Origin: Pogostemon cablin
Taxonomy: Eukaryota; Streptophyta; Magnoliopsida; Lamiales; Lamiaceae
DNA length: 64,000 nucleotides
Assembly (NCBI GenBank): GCA_023678885.1
Contig: CM043006.1
Location: 11,435,948-11,499,947, forward strand
Direction: 5' to 3'
In this document: positions 10,014 through 21,390 of the stretch, piece after piece
Layout: the number at the start of each line of letters is the position of its first letter
Position numbering within the stretch: position 1 is the stretch's first letter
Program-made: the position numbers and the translations under genes
The notes under the pieces: generated by a model
Databases searched by the model: none
Seen by the model: only the letters and a program-made list of their open reading frames with translations
What the model was told of the DNA's origin: nothing

Positions 10014-12060
10014 TGTCATAATATTTTATTTTAAAGGATGTACACTTCTATTAAAATATTTTTTTTCAGAAAATAAAGAGTACACATACTTATACTAAAG
10101 GATATACCATTTAATACTAAATGATCCGGGTGCATGGTGTCCTCGGGACCACACATATTTTAGCCTTAATTAAATAATAATTTTAATTATTAAATTACTC
10201 AATTTCTCTTCAATTATACCCTCTAACTCCATTATTCAAATAAATATTTCTACAATTTGTTGATGCATTAAACTTGCTACTGTTCACTTGAATTCTTATG
10301 GACCCCGCAACTTAAATTTGCTTCGACATTCGCCATTTACGTTGTCATTTACAATGTCATCCAATCGTCGTGGTTTAACTTCGTCATAAATATACATTTC
10401 ATATTTTATCGTAATCGAAATCCACAGTAAATTATGAATATTATTTTATGTTGTGGGTTAGAAGAAGATAATAACAATAAAGATGTGTTTATATTGATAT
10501 CATAAAAAAATATGATTAGTATATGCTAAATTATGTCGGTTTATATTAAAGTATGTTTAATGTATGCTAAATATGATTTTTTTTGTGTAAAAAAAACTTA
10601 GTAAAGGACAATGTACTATATTATGAAACAAACATACTTTAGCATATAATATTAGATATACTTTTAAAATAATATTTTATCAAGTAATATAAAATATGCA
10701 GGTTTTGCATCAAACTATGTTGTTCAATATTAAAAGTGGACATTTATAATTTATATTATATTACAATTGTAGAAAAAGTTTATTTAGTTTATGTTAAAAT
10801 ATGTGGATTTTGCTTTAAAGTATATTCACGGGATTTACGTAATCCCGCGGAATACCAAATAGATTTCTGATAAATTTGTTTACATAGTTAAATTCAATGC
10901 AAAAGAAAGAAAAATTGTTTGGATGATCCAACAAAATAAAAAAATTCCTAAAATTGAGGAATTCACTTACTATAAATATATTACTCCTTAATCTCCGTAC
11001 AAAAAAATGTACTACCATGAGAGATTCATTCACATATTGCACATCAATTCCCATCATAATTTTGTTAGGTTAGAGATGAAAAAAGATTCATTCACATATT
11101 GCACATCAATTTCCTCACCGTAACATGTCAAATTAGCATGTTATAGTGAATGATATTGATGTGCAGAACGGGGAAGAGATCCCTTTCCGTCTCACAGTTA
11201 TTTTAATGTAGCATGACGGTGAGAGGAAATTAAGATGCTACCATGAGAGAAAATTGATGTGCAAGAGGATACCTTTCCAACTTTATCCAAGCAAAATTAT
11301 GATGTAACATGCTAGAGTGAGAAAATTCTGGTATAAAGTAAGGGGGAAATTCGGACTCGTTAAAGGCATAAAATGAGGGGTGACTGTATGCGGTGAGGGT
11401 GGTGAATAATATAGTATTGGCCTTGTAGAATAATATCCCCTTAAAATTTGTTCGTTTGTTTTCTTCTAGTAGATTAAAGAATATGATAAATTAATGTGGA
11501 GTGAATTGAATATAATATTTTAGGAAAAATTACTATTAGGTACACACTTTGTACCTCTAATTACTATTAGATACATTGAATTAAAATAATTACTATCACA
11601 TACAAAATATTAGAGTAAAATACCAAATATGACCCTAAACACATACACTTTTAAACCACAAACTCAAACTCCCACCCACCACCGGAAACCTGCTGCCGCC
11701 TCCGGAGCTCCGCCGGACCACCACCCGATCATCCTTTTTTTCTGCACACATTTTTTTTACTGCATACACTTTGCTGCACATGAACTTTTGTTGCACACAT
11801 TTATGTGCAGCATATTATAGGGGTAATATTGGAATATCACTATATATTTATGTAGTTAGTAGTAATATTTTTGTATGTTTGTATCTCATAGTAATTAAGA
11901 ATTTTTTTTATACCTAGTAGTAATCCTCCCAATATTTTAATGCATAATGAATAGTTATATTAATATTTTGTGTGAGCCCTAATGATATATATTAATTATT
12001 GGGTTTATTACTCCTAGGTATACAATTTTAAACGTATTTGCTCTGGAATACAAAAGAAGA
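10014..12060. other. AT-rich intergenic DNA
   Basis: No gene is supported. The stretch has only short open frames. It contains a 27 bp direct repeat (GATTCATTCACATATTGCAC...) at 11023-11049 and 11085-11111, and one copy of a dispersed GC-richer repeat at about 11629-11835. Confidence 0.5.
11629..11835 (+). repeat. Dispersed repeat with CCGCCGGACCACC core (copy 1)
   Basis: A C-rich block (CCCACCCACCACCGG, CCGCCGGACCACC) is followed by TGCACA-type words and AGGGGTAATATTGGAATATCAC. The copy at 13741-14035 has the same order: CACCCACCCACACC, GTCGGACCACCGC, TGCAAAA words, then AGGGGTATTTATGGTATCAC. A short open frame here carries no recognisable domain. Confidence 0.5.
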
Positions 12061-12639
12061 AAAGAATTATCGTCAGCTACACAAATTAGTTGCAGTAAGG
12101 CTACATTAGCCTTCTTCTCTACACCTGCCCATCGCTCAAGCCATTATCGCCTTATTATGTTCCTAAATTCATTCGCGAAGGGAGATCTCGCCGTTGTCAA
12201 TTGCTGCCGCTCGCAAATTTTCAGACGCCGGAGTTCGCTCTGGATTTTAGCTTCCGACAGATCTCTAGCCAACCACGTTCCTATATTGTGTTGTTGCGAT
12301 TTTTTCTCCATATTCTTTAGAACTATTGGCGGCTAGTTGTGTCAAATCAGCTGTCGGATTCCGTCCTTGGTTCTGTTTCGTGTCTACCACTTCTGGCTGT
12401 CACCGACGCCCGGACTTCCGCCGTCGATTATGAGATCTACCTCTAATTCCCTCTGTCAGGTCAGTTATTCCTCTTTTTGATTAATTAATTAATTCCATAA
12501 TTTTTTTCCCAATCGATTTTATTGAGGTGAGATGAATCTGGGGATGTTTCTAGGTTTTGGGGTGAGAAATGCATGTTTTAGCTACTTTGAAATTGAATGC
12601 TTTCAACTGTGAAGCAGTAGTTGTCGATAATTACAGTCT
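12061..12639 (+). other. Leader-like region with a candidate intron upstream of the L12 chimera
   Basis: This stretch is less AT-rich than its surroundings. CTCTGTCAG followed by GTCAGTTATTCC at 12460 could be a donor site. The pyrimidine-poor AATTACAG near 12636 could be the matching acceptor, which would place the L12-like codons in a second exon. This is inference from splice words only. It would mean that the chimera was copied with an intron and not from a spliced mRNA. Confidence 0.3.
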
Positions 12640-13160
12640 CTTCTTCTGGAATCTGAAGACCGTAAGAAGACAAAGAACATCAAACACAACAAAAATATCC
12701 CAGTGGATGATGTGATCGAGATCGCTAAGGTGATGAGGTCTCGTTCGATGGCTAAGGATTTGTCTGGCACCTTGAAAGAGATTCTCGACACGTGTGTTTC
12801 GATTCTCAAGGATGAAGAGAAAAGAAGGGCATACGAATCCCAAATCAAAGTAGTCAAAAGAAAGAGGGAAGACGAAGAGAAGAAAGAAGCCCCCAGATCG
12901 AGTACTACGGCGGCAGATTACGATACTGAAGGAGGAAGAACAAAGGCGGCTGAAACTCTGGGAGGAGAAAGAACAGAGACTACGGCAACTGAGGGAGGAG
13001 GAAGAGAGAGACTACGACAATTGAGGAATGAAGAGAGATGTGATATTGAAAGAATAAAAGGGGAGATGGTAGCCAGAGACGCCATACGTGCAGCTGGACT
13101 GCATGTACTACCACCTTCAGACCTCATCAAGAGGTTGGCTGTTCATAATTTTATTTAAAA
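12640..13160 (+). pseudogene. Chimeric pseudogene: ribosomal protein L12 fragment joined to J-domain-protein-like sequence
   Basis: The first 55 or so codons match cytosolic 60S ribosomal protein L12: DRKKTKNIKH, IPVDDVIEIAKVM, RSMAKDLSGTLKEIL and TCVS. At the point where L12 should continue with its Gly-rich segment, the sequence switches near 12805 to ILKDEEKRRAYESQIK, which resembles the end of a J-domain and the charged region after it. The second part is out of frame from about 12895. In the +1 frame, the stretch from 12897 reads as a coiled coil (ILKEEEQRRLKLWEE, QRLRQLREEEERDYDN) and ends in a stop, while the 12703 frame stays open by chance to 13158. L12 is missing both its ends. Identification of the L12 part is firm; that of the J-domain part is probable. 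Confidence 0.75.
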
Positions 13161-13740
13161 GGTGATGCTTGCTGCCTTCTCTCATCTACCACTTCATCCA
13201 TTCATAGATGGGGATGTGGAAAATCCACTACATTAAACTGGAAAAATTAAGGTTGGAATTTATTTAGAGTTCCTCAGAATTTTTGATAATTTGTTGTAAT
13301 TACAATTGGTTTTAACTTGCGAGGGTCTATTTTTTTATTACTTATTTTATATATGAGATGAACAGCTTCATGAAATGTGCTAGTAATCTTATTAGTACTC
13401 TTGCGGGTCATTGAAATGTATTCTTTTCATGTGATACAGTTGATTCTTGATATGATATTTTGTTTTTACATCTTGTGCTTATGGAAGATTGCTATTTTGG
13501 TATGCTGTATAAATTGGCCCAGCATATATTTGTTGGGGTAAGAAATCTCCTAATGTCATGTTGGTATTTGATTTCAAATTTAGGATGATTTTGATTTCTA
13601 TTGATGGTTAAGTACTAGAAAATGTTATTCAATGAAAAAAGCCTCATTCACTTCATCATTGCCTTATTACTTTAAGGTTCTTGTTTCAAATGATTATGGA
13701 CCAAGGAATTACATATCTCACTTGCCCCTGTAGAATGCGT
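13161..13740. other. No gene seen downstream of the L12 chimera
   Basis: T-rich sequence resembling a 3' untranslated region and intergenic DNA. No open frame of note and no clear repeat. Confidence 0.4.
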
Positions 13741-14035
13741 AGAAAAAATGTGCAAAATAATATTTGCAAAAATAAATTGTAGAACAAAATGTGCAAAATT
13801 AAATGGTGCAAAACAAAATTGTGCACAAAAAATTGTACAAAACAAAATTGTGCAAATCCTTAACCCCTCACCCACCCACACCCGAACCGCCGCCGATTGG
13901 TCACCTGAACACTGTCGGACCACCGCAAAAAAAAAAATTCAAAGCAAAATGTGCAAAAATAAAATTGTGCAAAACAAAATTGTGCAAAACAAATTATACA
14001 AACACATAGGGGTATTTATGGTATCACAATCATAA
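13741..14035 (+). repeat. Dispersed repeat with TGCAAAACAAAATTG words (copy 2)
   Basis: Irregular repeats of TGCAAAAT/TGCAAAACAAAATTG lie on both sides of a C-rich core (CCACCCACACCCGAACCGCC, GTCGGACCACCGC). The overall order matches the copy at 11629-11835. The open frame through it (MCKIIFAKINCRTKCAK) comes from the repeat words and is not a gene. The CACGAAATG words at 57760-57960 are of similar style. Confidence 0.55.
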
Positions 14036-15244
14036 TTGTGTAGTTATGAGTATTAGTGTTTTGAGTCATGTAGTTTATAGCAATTATGCATTATTTTATG
14101 TATCCAATAATAAGTGACCCTTAATTATTTTGTATGAGTTTTATCAATTAATAAATAAAATGAATATATTTTGTAATAACTAAATAACATTATTAATAAC
14201 AAAATAACAAAACGAATGCATTTCAATTAGAGGATAGAAAGAGTTTCATCTTACAAGGCCAAGTGTTTTTTGAAATGGCCACACTGACATGAAATTATCT
14301 CGAGACTATATTTATGATTTTATAATTAATTATTACTTTTTTTTATTAAAATGTCATTTTTTCTTTAAAAATATTTTCACTTTTTATTTATTTTATAAAT
14401 TGTTCATTAAATAATTCACTGCACCATATTACTTTTTTTTTTATCAATTGTGAATTGTGTATCACATTTTATTAAAATATTTTTACTTCTTATCCATCAT
14501 ATGGAAATTATTCTGTAAAATGATATCACACAAGTCTTTTTCTTGTTGAAATAGGTTTACATAATTAATTATATTAACTTTAGTAATCTATATCATATAC
14601 AGTTATATCCATATATATATATAGCCCGCGTGTTACGCGGTTTACAAAATTTTATATTAATATTTTATTTAATAATATAAATTATATTTATATAGTTATG
14701 TTTAGCATAAGTCCCGTATATCATTGAATGAAAAATACAAAATTAAAACCTATAATTAATATTTTATGTCTCTTTCGAAAATAATTAAAATTATTATTAT
14801 GTTTTCTTTTATTTTTGTATTAATATTGTGATTCAAGTATATATGAATTATGTTGGGGTAAAGACTTGTGCGCCCTTATTGAGACAGATAAAAAAAGTGA
14901 TAGATTTATAATGAAAAGTGGTACTACTCAATTAATGAAAAGTGATAATGTTATTTCATGAATAATAAATGAAAGTGATAACATTTTATAGCAAAACAAT
15001 AACGTTTTATAGCGAAAGTGATAACTATTTCAAAAAGTGTAAAATGATCTCACGTGAGATGATTTTATACAAAATTTACTCTTATGTTGGTGACAAAAAA
15101 AAAAAAAAGATATTTACCTTACCACAAATTTTTTATTAAATTAAAGTACTACTGTGCATTTTCTTAAATAATATCACAAATTTTCGAATAATCACAATAA
15201 AAATAATCTTTTATCATTCATGATATGTAATACACCTTTTAATT
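14036..15244. other. AT-rich intergenic DNA left of the transposon nest
   Basis: No gene. A GC-rich palindromic word, CCCGCGTGTTACGCGG, follows a TA run at 14610-14640. Words like GAAAGTGATAAC recur at 14890-15030 and resemble those at 8870-9210. GATCTCACGTGAGATGATTTTA near 15048 is palindromic. Confidence 0.45.
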
Positions 15245-15371
15245 TTAATACATATAATTGGCAAGTAGTTGCCTTATTTAAATTTTCAAAAAATATACAG
15301 TGTCGCAAGGTTGAGAAAATTCACTGCCAAAAATTATATGTGACATTATTTTATTGGTTAAGCATTTATTA

Positions 15372-17484
15372 TGTAACGCCCTAAATTAATTTTTTTATTT
15401 ATTATTATTTTTTTAAAAAATAAATAGAAAGATAATTAAATAAATAGTAAAATAAATAAAAGAGTTGCCCTAGAACATGGGCGTCACTGAAAGTAGCACA
15501 TAAGCGGAAGTCGTAACATGATGTTCCAGGACAAGAGCTACAACATCAAGTAGTTTATTTTACAAAACGTGCAAATATCGCCAAGATATAAAATTCCACT
15601 TAAGTCACGCTTCTTCACCTTCTGTAGAATCTGAAATTCAAAATAATAGGGCGAGCGTCTAAAATACACTCAGTAGGGGAACATCAATGATTGCACTTGC
15701 TAATATATATAAGTAAGATAAAATGTATAAAATAAAATAATGTGGCAGTCGATAAATATGTGTCAACGACGGTTCAAAGTCCGTCAATATGTCAATTAGC
15801 ACCGGCTCCGGTTGCGTCCGACAATATGTCAATTAGTATCGAGCTACAAATGTAGAAATATTTTTCAATGGTATATACATGTCCATTACGTACACACATT
15901 AATAATAGCAATCATAAACTTGGAATGTAATACTATAGTATTATATCTTAAAATATTCGTCTCTTAGCTAGATTCCAAATATTAAAGTCGTTTGTTGTTT
16001 CGGTGTCTTAATTATTAGATATTTTCTGTTAAAGTTTTCATGCATAATACCTTACGTTATATACCATTTTGAAGCATTTTTCACAAGGAATACAACCATA
16101 CGATTTGTTTTAATTTTAGGCGTAAAAATGAAGCATGCATGTACACATAGGGTTGAATTTTGATCTCATTTCTTATAATATTTTAATACATGGTTTTAAC
16201 CCTCGTCTCAAGAGGATCACAAAAATATTTTCGAATTTTTAATTGAAGTTGTATAAACCTAGTTTAAATAATTTACAACAAGTTCAAAGTTTAGAAAAAA
16301 AGAATTTGATAAATAAATAAGAATTAAAATATATAAATATATTATTAAAGACTTATCATTCACTTGGATACAAATTCCTAAATCACGTTTCTTTATGGGT
16401 TTGAAAAATTGTATATATATTTCAAATATTAAATTTAATTTTTAGTAAAAGTTTTATGTATCTCTTACTTTAATTCACGTTTGAATATTTAAGTTCGTCA
16501 TTTAAGTCATAGTAAGACAAATACTTTTCTTTATTACTTTCTTATTTTTGTTGAAATTTTAGGAAGGCATATATTTTTCATTTAACTAGTGTCATTAATC
16601 CTACCTAAAATTTTAAAATATATTTTTAATCTTATTTTTTTTACCTTTAGAAAAAGTTTTATTCAATTCTTATTTCTCATCCCATTCAACTATAGATAAT
16701 ACCCATATTTTGTACAAACCATATAAGATTAAATTTTGAAAATATAAATTTTACTTTTATTTTAAAACCATGAATATAGATTTATTAAACATTTTAAACT
16801 AAAGTCTAGCACATTCTTTCAGGAATTCGAGATATCAATAATAAGTCCTAATTTTCTAAGGTAGGGGTAACTTCTATTCTTCACCGAGTATTGAGTTTTA
16901 TTCCTGTTGGCGAAAATTTAAAACAAGTGGATTTAATATTTGGAGTCTATGTAACGATATTGAAAGAATTGATAAATTGAACTTACCTCGTCTAAAAACC
17001 TTCTTCCTTTGTAGTAGTGTGTGTATACGTGGATATGGTTTGTGAGTGTGTGTGACCTCCATTCTACACGCCTATTCATAGGAGGAGTTTGACTATATGT
17101 AATTATTATACCTAGGTAGTAGGCTTGCTTACTCACATACTTAATTGACGTTGATGGTCTATTTGAGGAAAACGTGTAATGGTTCAGGTGTTTACATGGT
17201 TGAGATGTTTGCATTGTAGACACGTGTCCATCCTACTACGTGGTCATCCACCAACCTTTGAATAATAATTGCTTCCCCTTGGACCACCGTTGCATGTCGT
17301 CATTTTATTTAAGAAGACCCTTCCTCCATATATATAAACATTATTATTACTATATTTAGATATTGTTATTATATATTATTATTATACTATTATTACTATG
17401 ATAGTATATATATTTATATCATTAATATTATTCTATAAATATATTATTAGTATTAATATTATCATGTATATTAGGGTTGTTATA
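15372..17484 (-). repeat. 3' LTR of element O
   Basis: A 2113 bp LTR, plus-strand ends TGTAACGCCCTAAATT and TTAGGGTTGTTATA. It matches the 5' LTR at 41192-43329 along its outer parts, for example AGAACATGGGCGTCACTGAAAG and GAGGAAAACGTGTAA. The middle, 15931-16892, is in the opposite orientation. Confidence 0.92.
15931..16892. repeat. Block inverted relative to the other LTR of element O
   Basis: This block reads forward here and as its reverse complement at 41749-42705. Test words are CTCGTCTCAAGAGGATCACA, with its complement in the 5' LTR, and TTTAACTAGTGTCATTAATC, likewise. The left edge holds the perfect palindrome TAATACTATAGTATTA and the right edge is CGAGTATT. AATACT and AGTATT thus frame the block as short inverted repeats. 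Confidence 0.9.
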
Positions 17485-17496
17485 TCCTCCCCTACT
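17485..17496 (-). other. Polypurine tract of element O
   Basis: On the minus strand AGTAGGGGAGGA directly precedes the 3' LTR. It is the plus-strand primer site. The conserved GAGGACGAAATTTTATT lies just upstream, as in the element at 1-4026. Confidence 0.8.
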
Positions 17497-17520
17497 AAAT
17501 AAAATTTCGTCCTCGAAATT

Positions 17521-17864
17521 CTACTTACCAAACGTAGGGAGATTTGGGTATTTCTCTCGCACATCCTCTTCTCGTTCCCACGTTGCTTCCTTTTGATTGT
17601 GTCCACTCCACTGGACTTTGACAAAGAGATGTCGCGATTTCTTAACTTGTGAATTTTCCTATCAAGAATAGCTATAGGAAATTCTTCGTAAGTGAGATCG
17701 TTACTAACTGGTATTATTTCATGATTGACCACATGGCTTGGGTCGAACACGTATCTTCGTAGCATTGATACATAAAACACATCATGTACTCCTGCTAGTT
17801 CGGGAGGTAAAGCCAATCGATAAGCTAATTTGCCAACTTTTTTCCAATATCTCGTATGGTCCAA
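17521..17864 (-). pseudogene. Element O pol: integrase C-terminus and chromodomain
   Basis: The frame reads LAYRLALPPELAGVHDVFYV and then a chromodomain-like LTYEEFPIAILDRKIHKLRN. A frameshift near 17625 (ISLSKSSG in place of the expected VKVQW) breaks it. The sense then resumes as QKEATWERE and ends near 17521. It corresponds to 1481-1789 of the first element. Confidence 0.85.
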
Positions 17865-18737
17865 TGAATATCGGTTTAAGCTTCCCTCTCTTTCCGAAAT
17901 GAGAAATTCCCTTCATTGGTAAACTTTGAGAAAAACTTTATCTCCTTCTTGAAACTGCAGGTCTTTACGCTACTTATCTGCATAAGATTTTTGCCTATTC
18001 TGATCCGTTACAATCCTTCCTTTGATTTTCTTGATTACCTCAACTGTCTTTTCTATTAATTTTGGCCCTAAAATTTTCTTTTCTCCAACTTCATCCCTAT
18101 AGAGAGGTGATCTGCATTTCCTACCATAAAGTGCTTCATAAGGGGCCATGCCGATTGTGGCTTGAAAGTTGTTATTATAAGCAAACTCAATTAATGGCAA
18201 GTATTTTTTCCATCCTCCGCCAAAATCTAGTATGCATTCTCTCAGCAAGTCTTCTAAGGTTTGTACAGTCCTTTCAGATTGTCCGTCAGTTTGAGGGTGA
18301 AAAGCTGTGCTGAAATATAGTTTCGTTCCCATTGCATTTTGCAAGCTATACTAAAATTTTGACGTGAATCTTGGATCTCGGTCTGAGACTATGGAAATTG
18401 GTACTCCATGTAGTCTGATAATCTCTTTTATATATATATGTGCAAGTTGGTCCAATCCATAGGTCACTTTGACAGGCAGAAAATGTACTGACTTCGTTAA
18501 GCGATCCACTACAACCCATATGGCTTGATTTCCTTGTACAGATTTTGGTAAGCCGACAACGAAGTCCATCGTGATGTGCTCCCATTTCCATTCAGGAATC
18601 TCGAGTGGCATTAGAAGCCCTGAAGGTCGTTGGTGTTCTGCTTTGACTTGCTGACATGTCATGCATTTTTGTACAAATAATGCAATATCCTTCTTCATAT
18701 TCTTCCACCAGAAAATCTTTTTCAAGTCATGATACAT
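17865..18737 (-). pseudogene. Element O pol: integrase core
   Basis: Two main open pieces are visible. The first, 18737-18351, holds CMTCQQVKAEHQRP of the zinc finger, MDFVVGLPKS with the first catalytic Asp, and SIVSDRDPRFTS with the second. The second, 18344-17970, holds FHPQTDGQSERTVQ with the catalytic Glu and GRKCRSPLYRDEVGEK. They are parted by a stop near 18345, and a further stop at 17970 cuts the C-terminal part. Confidence 0.88.
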
Positions 18738-19302
18738 CTTAGTACTCCTGGATACACAACATATGGAGTATTGTGAGCTTCAGCTAAAATTTCTCTCATA
18801 GGTTCCTCATTTTTAGGCACGCATAATCTTTTTCCATAGACCAATGCTCCTTCATTAGTTAGAAAAAACCCCTTTCCTTCTCCAGACTTTATGCGTTCCT
18901 TAATCTTTTTAAAGAACTCATCTTCTTCCTGATCCTTTATCACCATATACCTTAATGAGGGCTTAACTATAATTGCATTGATCATTGCCTTGATACTACT
19001 TGGAGGTATTACCACTTCTAGACTCATCCGAGAAAACTCATCCACCAGTTGTTTTTGAGTTGTTATAGAGCATGCTAACTCTGCTTTATTTTTTCTGCTT
19101 AAGGCGTCAGCCACCACGTTTGCTTACCCTGGATGGTACAATATTGAGCAACCATAGTCTTTCACTAACTCCAACCATCTTCTTTGTCTCATGTTCAATT
19201 CCTTCTGCTCAAAGAAATATTTTAATCTTTTGTGGTCGGTGTAAATTTCACACTTACCTCCATACAAATAGTGTCACCAAATCTTTAAAGCATAAACTAC
19301 AG
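18722..19302 (-). pseudogene. Element O pol: RNase H C-terminal half and linker
   Basis: This is the second half of RNase H, cut off from its first half by element A. It starts at the insertion point (AAVVYALKIW, with a stop in place of the next codon). It continues through the ADALSRKNKAEL signature to the integrase linker. The zinc finger starts with HNTPYVVYPG; the second metal-binding His is Tyr here, a C-to-T change. The duplicated target CAGCC is 19303-19307. Confidence 0.85.
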
Positions 19303-19307
19303 CAGCC

Positions 19308-21022
19308 TGATGAGCATTTCTCAACATACAATTAATCCCCAAGTATGAAGGATATCAATTATAGTCTCGAAAGGCGACTAAGTGAATATCGAACCCAAGG
19401 GACGGCAGATTATTAATTTAATTATTAACTAAATTAATTAAGACAAGATGACAATAAAGTTGAGGTATGAAATTATCAACTACTAAACAAGTAATTAAAA
19501 TAACAAATAAAATAAAGTCACTTGAAGAAAACAAAAGTGGATCAAGTAGGAGAATAGATAGATCTAGGTAATCCAGTTTTACTACTTAACTTCCCTACCG
19601 TGTGACGGTGTCCGACTCTGCCTTGTAGAATATGGACGCATCACTAAACCATGCATATCTACTCTATAGACATAAGTAAACATGCGTGTAACACGTGTGA
19701 ATAACTTCGGAGCAAGAGATATAATTTCACCCCCCTTTCTAGGTACTATCAGTATCAATTATTTCCCCTAGGATTGGTACTCTAACCCGATATGATCTCC
19801 CTTTATAGGTACTATAAAATTAACCTCTTTATCTTATTTATTAACCCGAATTCAATTTAATTAATAAGTATTCATATATGATAGTTCTAATGAAGCTTCG
19901 GAGTCACCTCACTTAGAATCATAACATGGAATCCTACTCAGCAGTGAACGCACTCAATCAATAACCAAGATATGTATTCAGACTCTACATAACAGTTAAT
20001 GATGCACAAAACGACCGTGAGTATGGATTAAGAAGATACAATCATATATAAAATAAATCCACAAGTAGTGTTATACGGAGTTTACATACGAAAGTTTAAT
20101 TAACTAGATAAAACCTTCACAACCCTAATTCTACCAAAAAGGCTCTAGCCTATGATGTTGCGAAGAACAATCATGGGTGTTAGATAGATCTTACCCGGAT
20201 GTCCGGAAAATACAAGATAAATTAGGAAACGAATTAACCCTAGATGTGGCGTCATCGCGTCCTTCTCGCTCTTGAATTCTCCTCTTAGTTCTCCCATTGT
20301 TTCCATAAACGAATCTTCAAAGTGATGGATGGATGGAGGAAGGAATGATGGTTGGGGGTTGATCCCCCCTTGTGGGGTGCGGTATGGTTGTGGCCTCTCT
20401 TATGGCTCTCTTGTATTATAGATTATGTCTCTATTGCTGCATAAGCCTTCTTTTATACTTGTAATTGTACCTCCGGTCCTGGAATGGGCTTTTCAAGTGA
20501 TCACATGCATTGACGGTGTAAAAATACGGATATGGTAAGTTCCCAAGCATCGATTCGACCTCAAAAACATGTCGAATTGAACACCACAAGTCGAATCGGA
20601 AGTCGAATCAGCCTATGTAAGTCCCGGGCGCTCGAATCGACCAATTTCCCTGGTTGAATTGATGTGATGAGGTTGAATCGGCAATTTCGTAAATCGATTA
20701 GTCCTTAATTCGACCTGATGCCCAGGTCGAATCCACCTTCTGTACATGTTGTGTTGCCAATTTGACCTGAAGGGCTAGTCGAATTGACCTCCTTCAAGTC
20801 GAATTGACCTCCTGCTTTGCCCAAACAGATGGCTTCGACTTTCTTTCTTCAGTATTCAACACTTCCACTCCAATTTCCATCGATAAACCACTCAAATAGC
20901 TCTAACAACACCTGATTCGTGCCTTTTCACAATATATATTGGTTTTCAATCGATTTCAACCTTCAAACACTCCATAATAGCACAAATCCAGGCATAATAT
21001 TCGTGAATTATCACACTCATCA
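19308..21022 (-). repeat. 3' LTR of element A
   Basis: 1715 bp, plus-strand ends TGATGAGCATTTCTC and TATCACACTCATCA. It matches the right LTR closely. TCGAAT-type words crowd 20550-20850. A minus-strand TATAAAAGAAGG lies at 20447-20458 and is also present in the other LTRs of families A and B. Confidence 0.93.
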
Positions 21023-21390
21023 AACCCCAAACTTACATGTTGCTCGTCCCGAGACAACGGAATCAAACCAAGGAGTCGTGTATAATTCACGAGATCACCA
21101 AGTACAAACATAGAAAAATTACGAAAGTTGGATGTGCGTTTTCAGCATTCTTGCACAAATTGCACATTTTCTCCAACTTTGCACTTTTCATCATTTTCCA
21201 CCTAAAATACAATAAAACACCTCAAGTGCACATTTTTCTCATATACAATGAATATAAGACACTTGTGCTAATATATAACAAGAATTTCCATCAAAAGGTG
21301 TTAAATTGGATACTTAAACACGCTAATTTCCACTCTCATCAATCCCCCAAACTTACTCATTGCTCGTCCCGAGGCAACAAAATAAATATA
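21023..21390 (-). repeat. Second LTR-end/polypurine/hairpin module inside element A
   Basis: Just inside the 3' LTR the plus strand reads AACCCCAAACTTACATGTTGC and the hairpin TTGCTCGTCCCGAGACAACG. About 320 bases further, at 21327-21380, the same set recurs: CACTCTCATCA like an LTR end, ATCCCCCAAACTTACT, then TTGCTCGTCCCGAGGCAAC. Between them the sequence (AAAAATTACGAAAGTTGG, TTGCACATTTTCTCC) resembles the end part of the element C LTR near 49865-49930. This looks like a leftover of another family's LTR end, joined on when A was formed. Confidence 0.6.

Noticed and set aside
13672..14035. Cys-rich open frames on both strands
   Set aside because: Produced by TGCAAAA repeat words and not supported as a gene.
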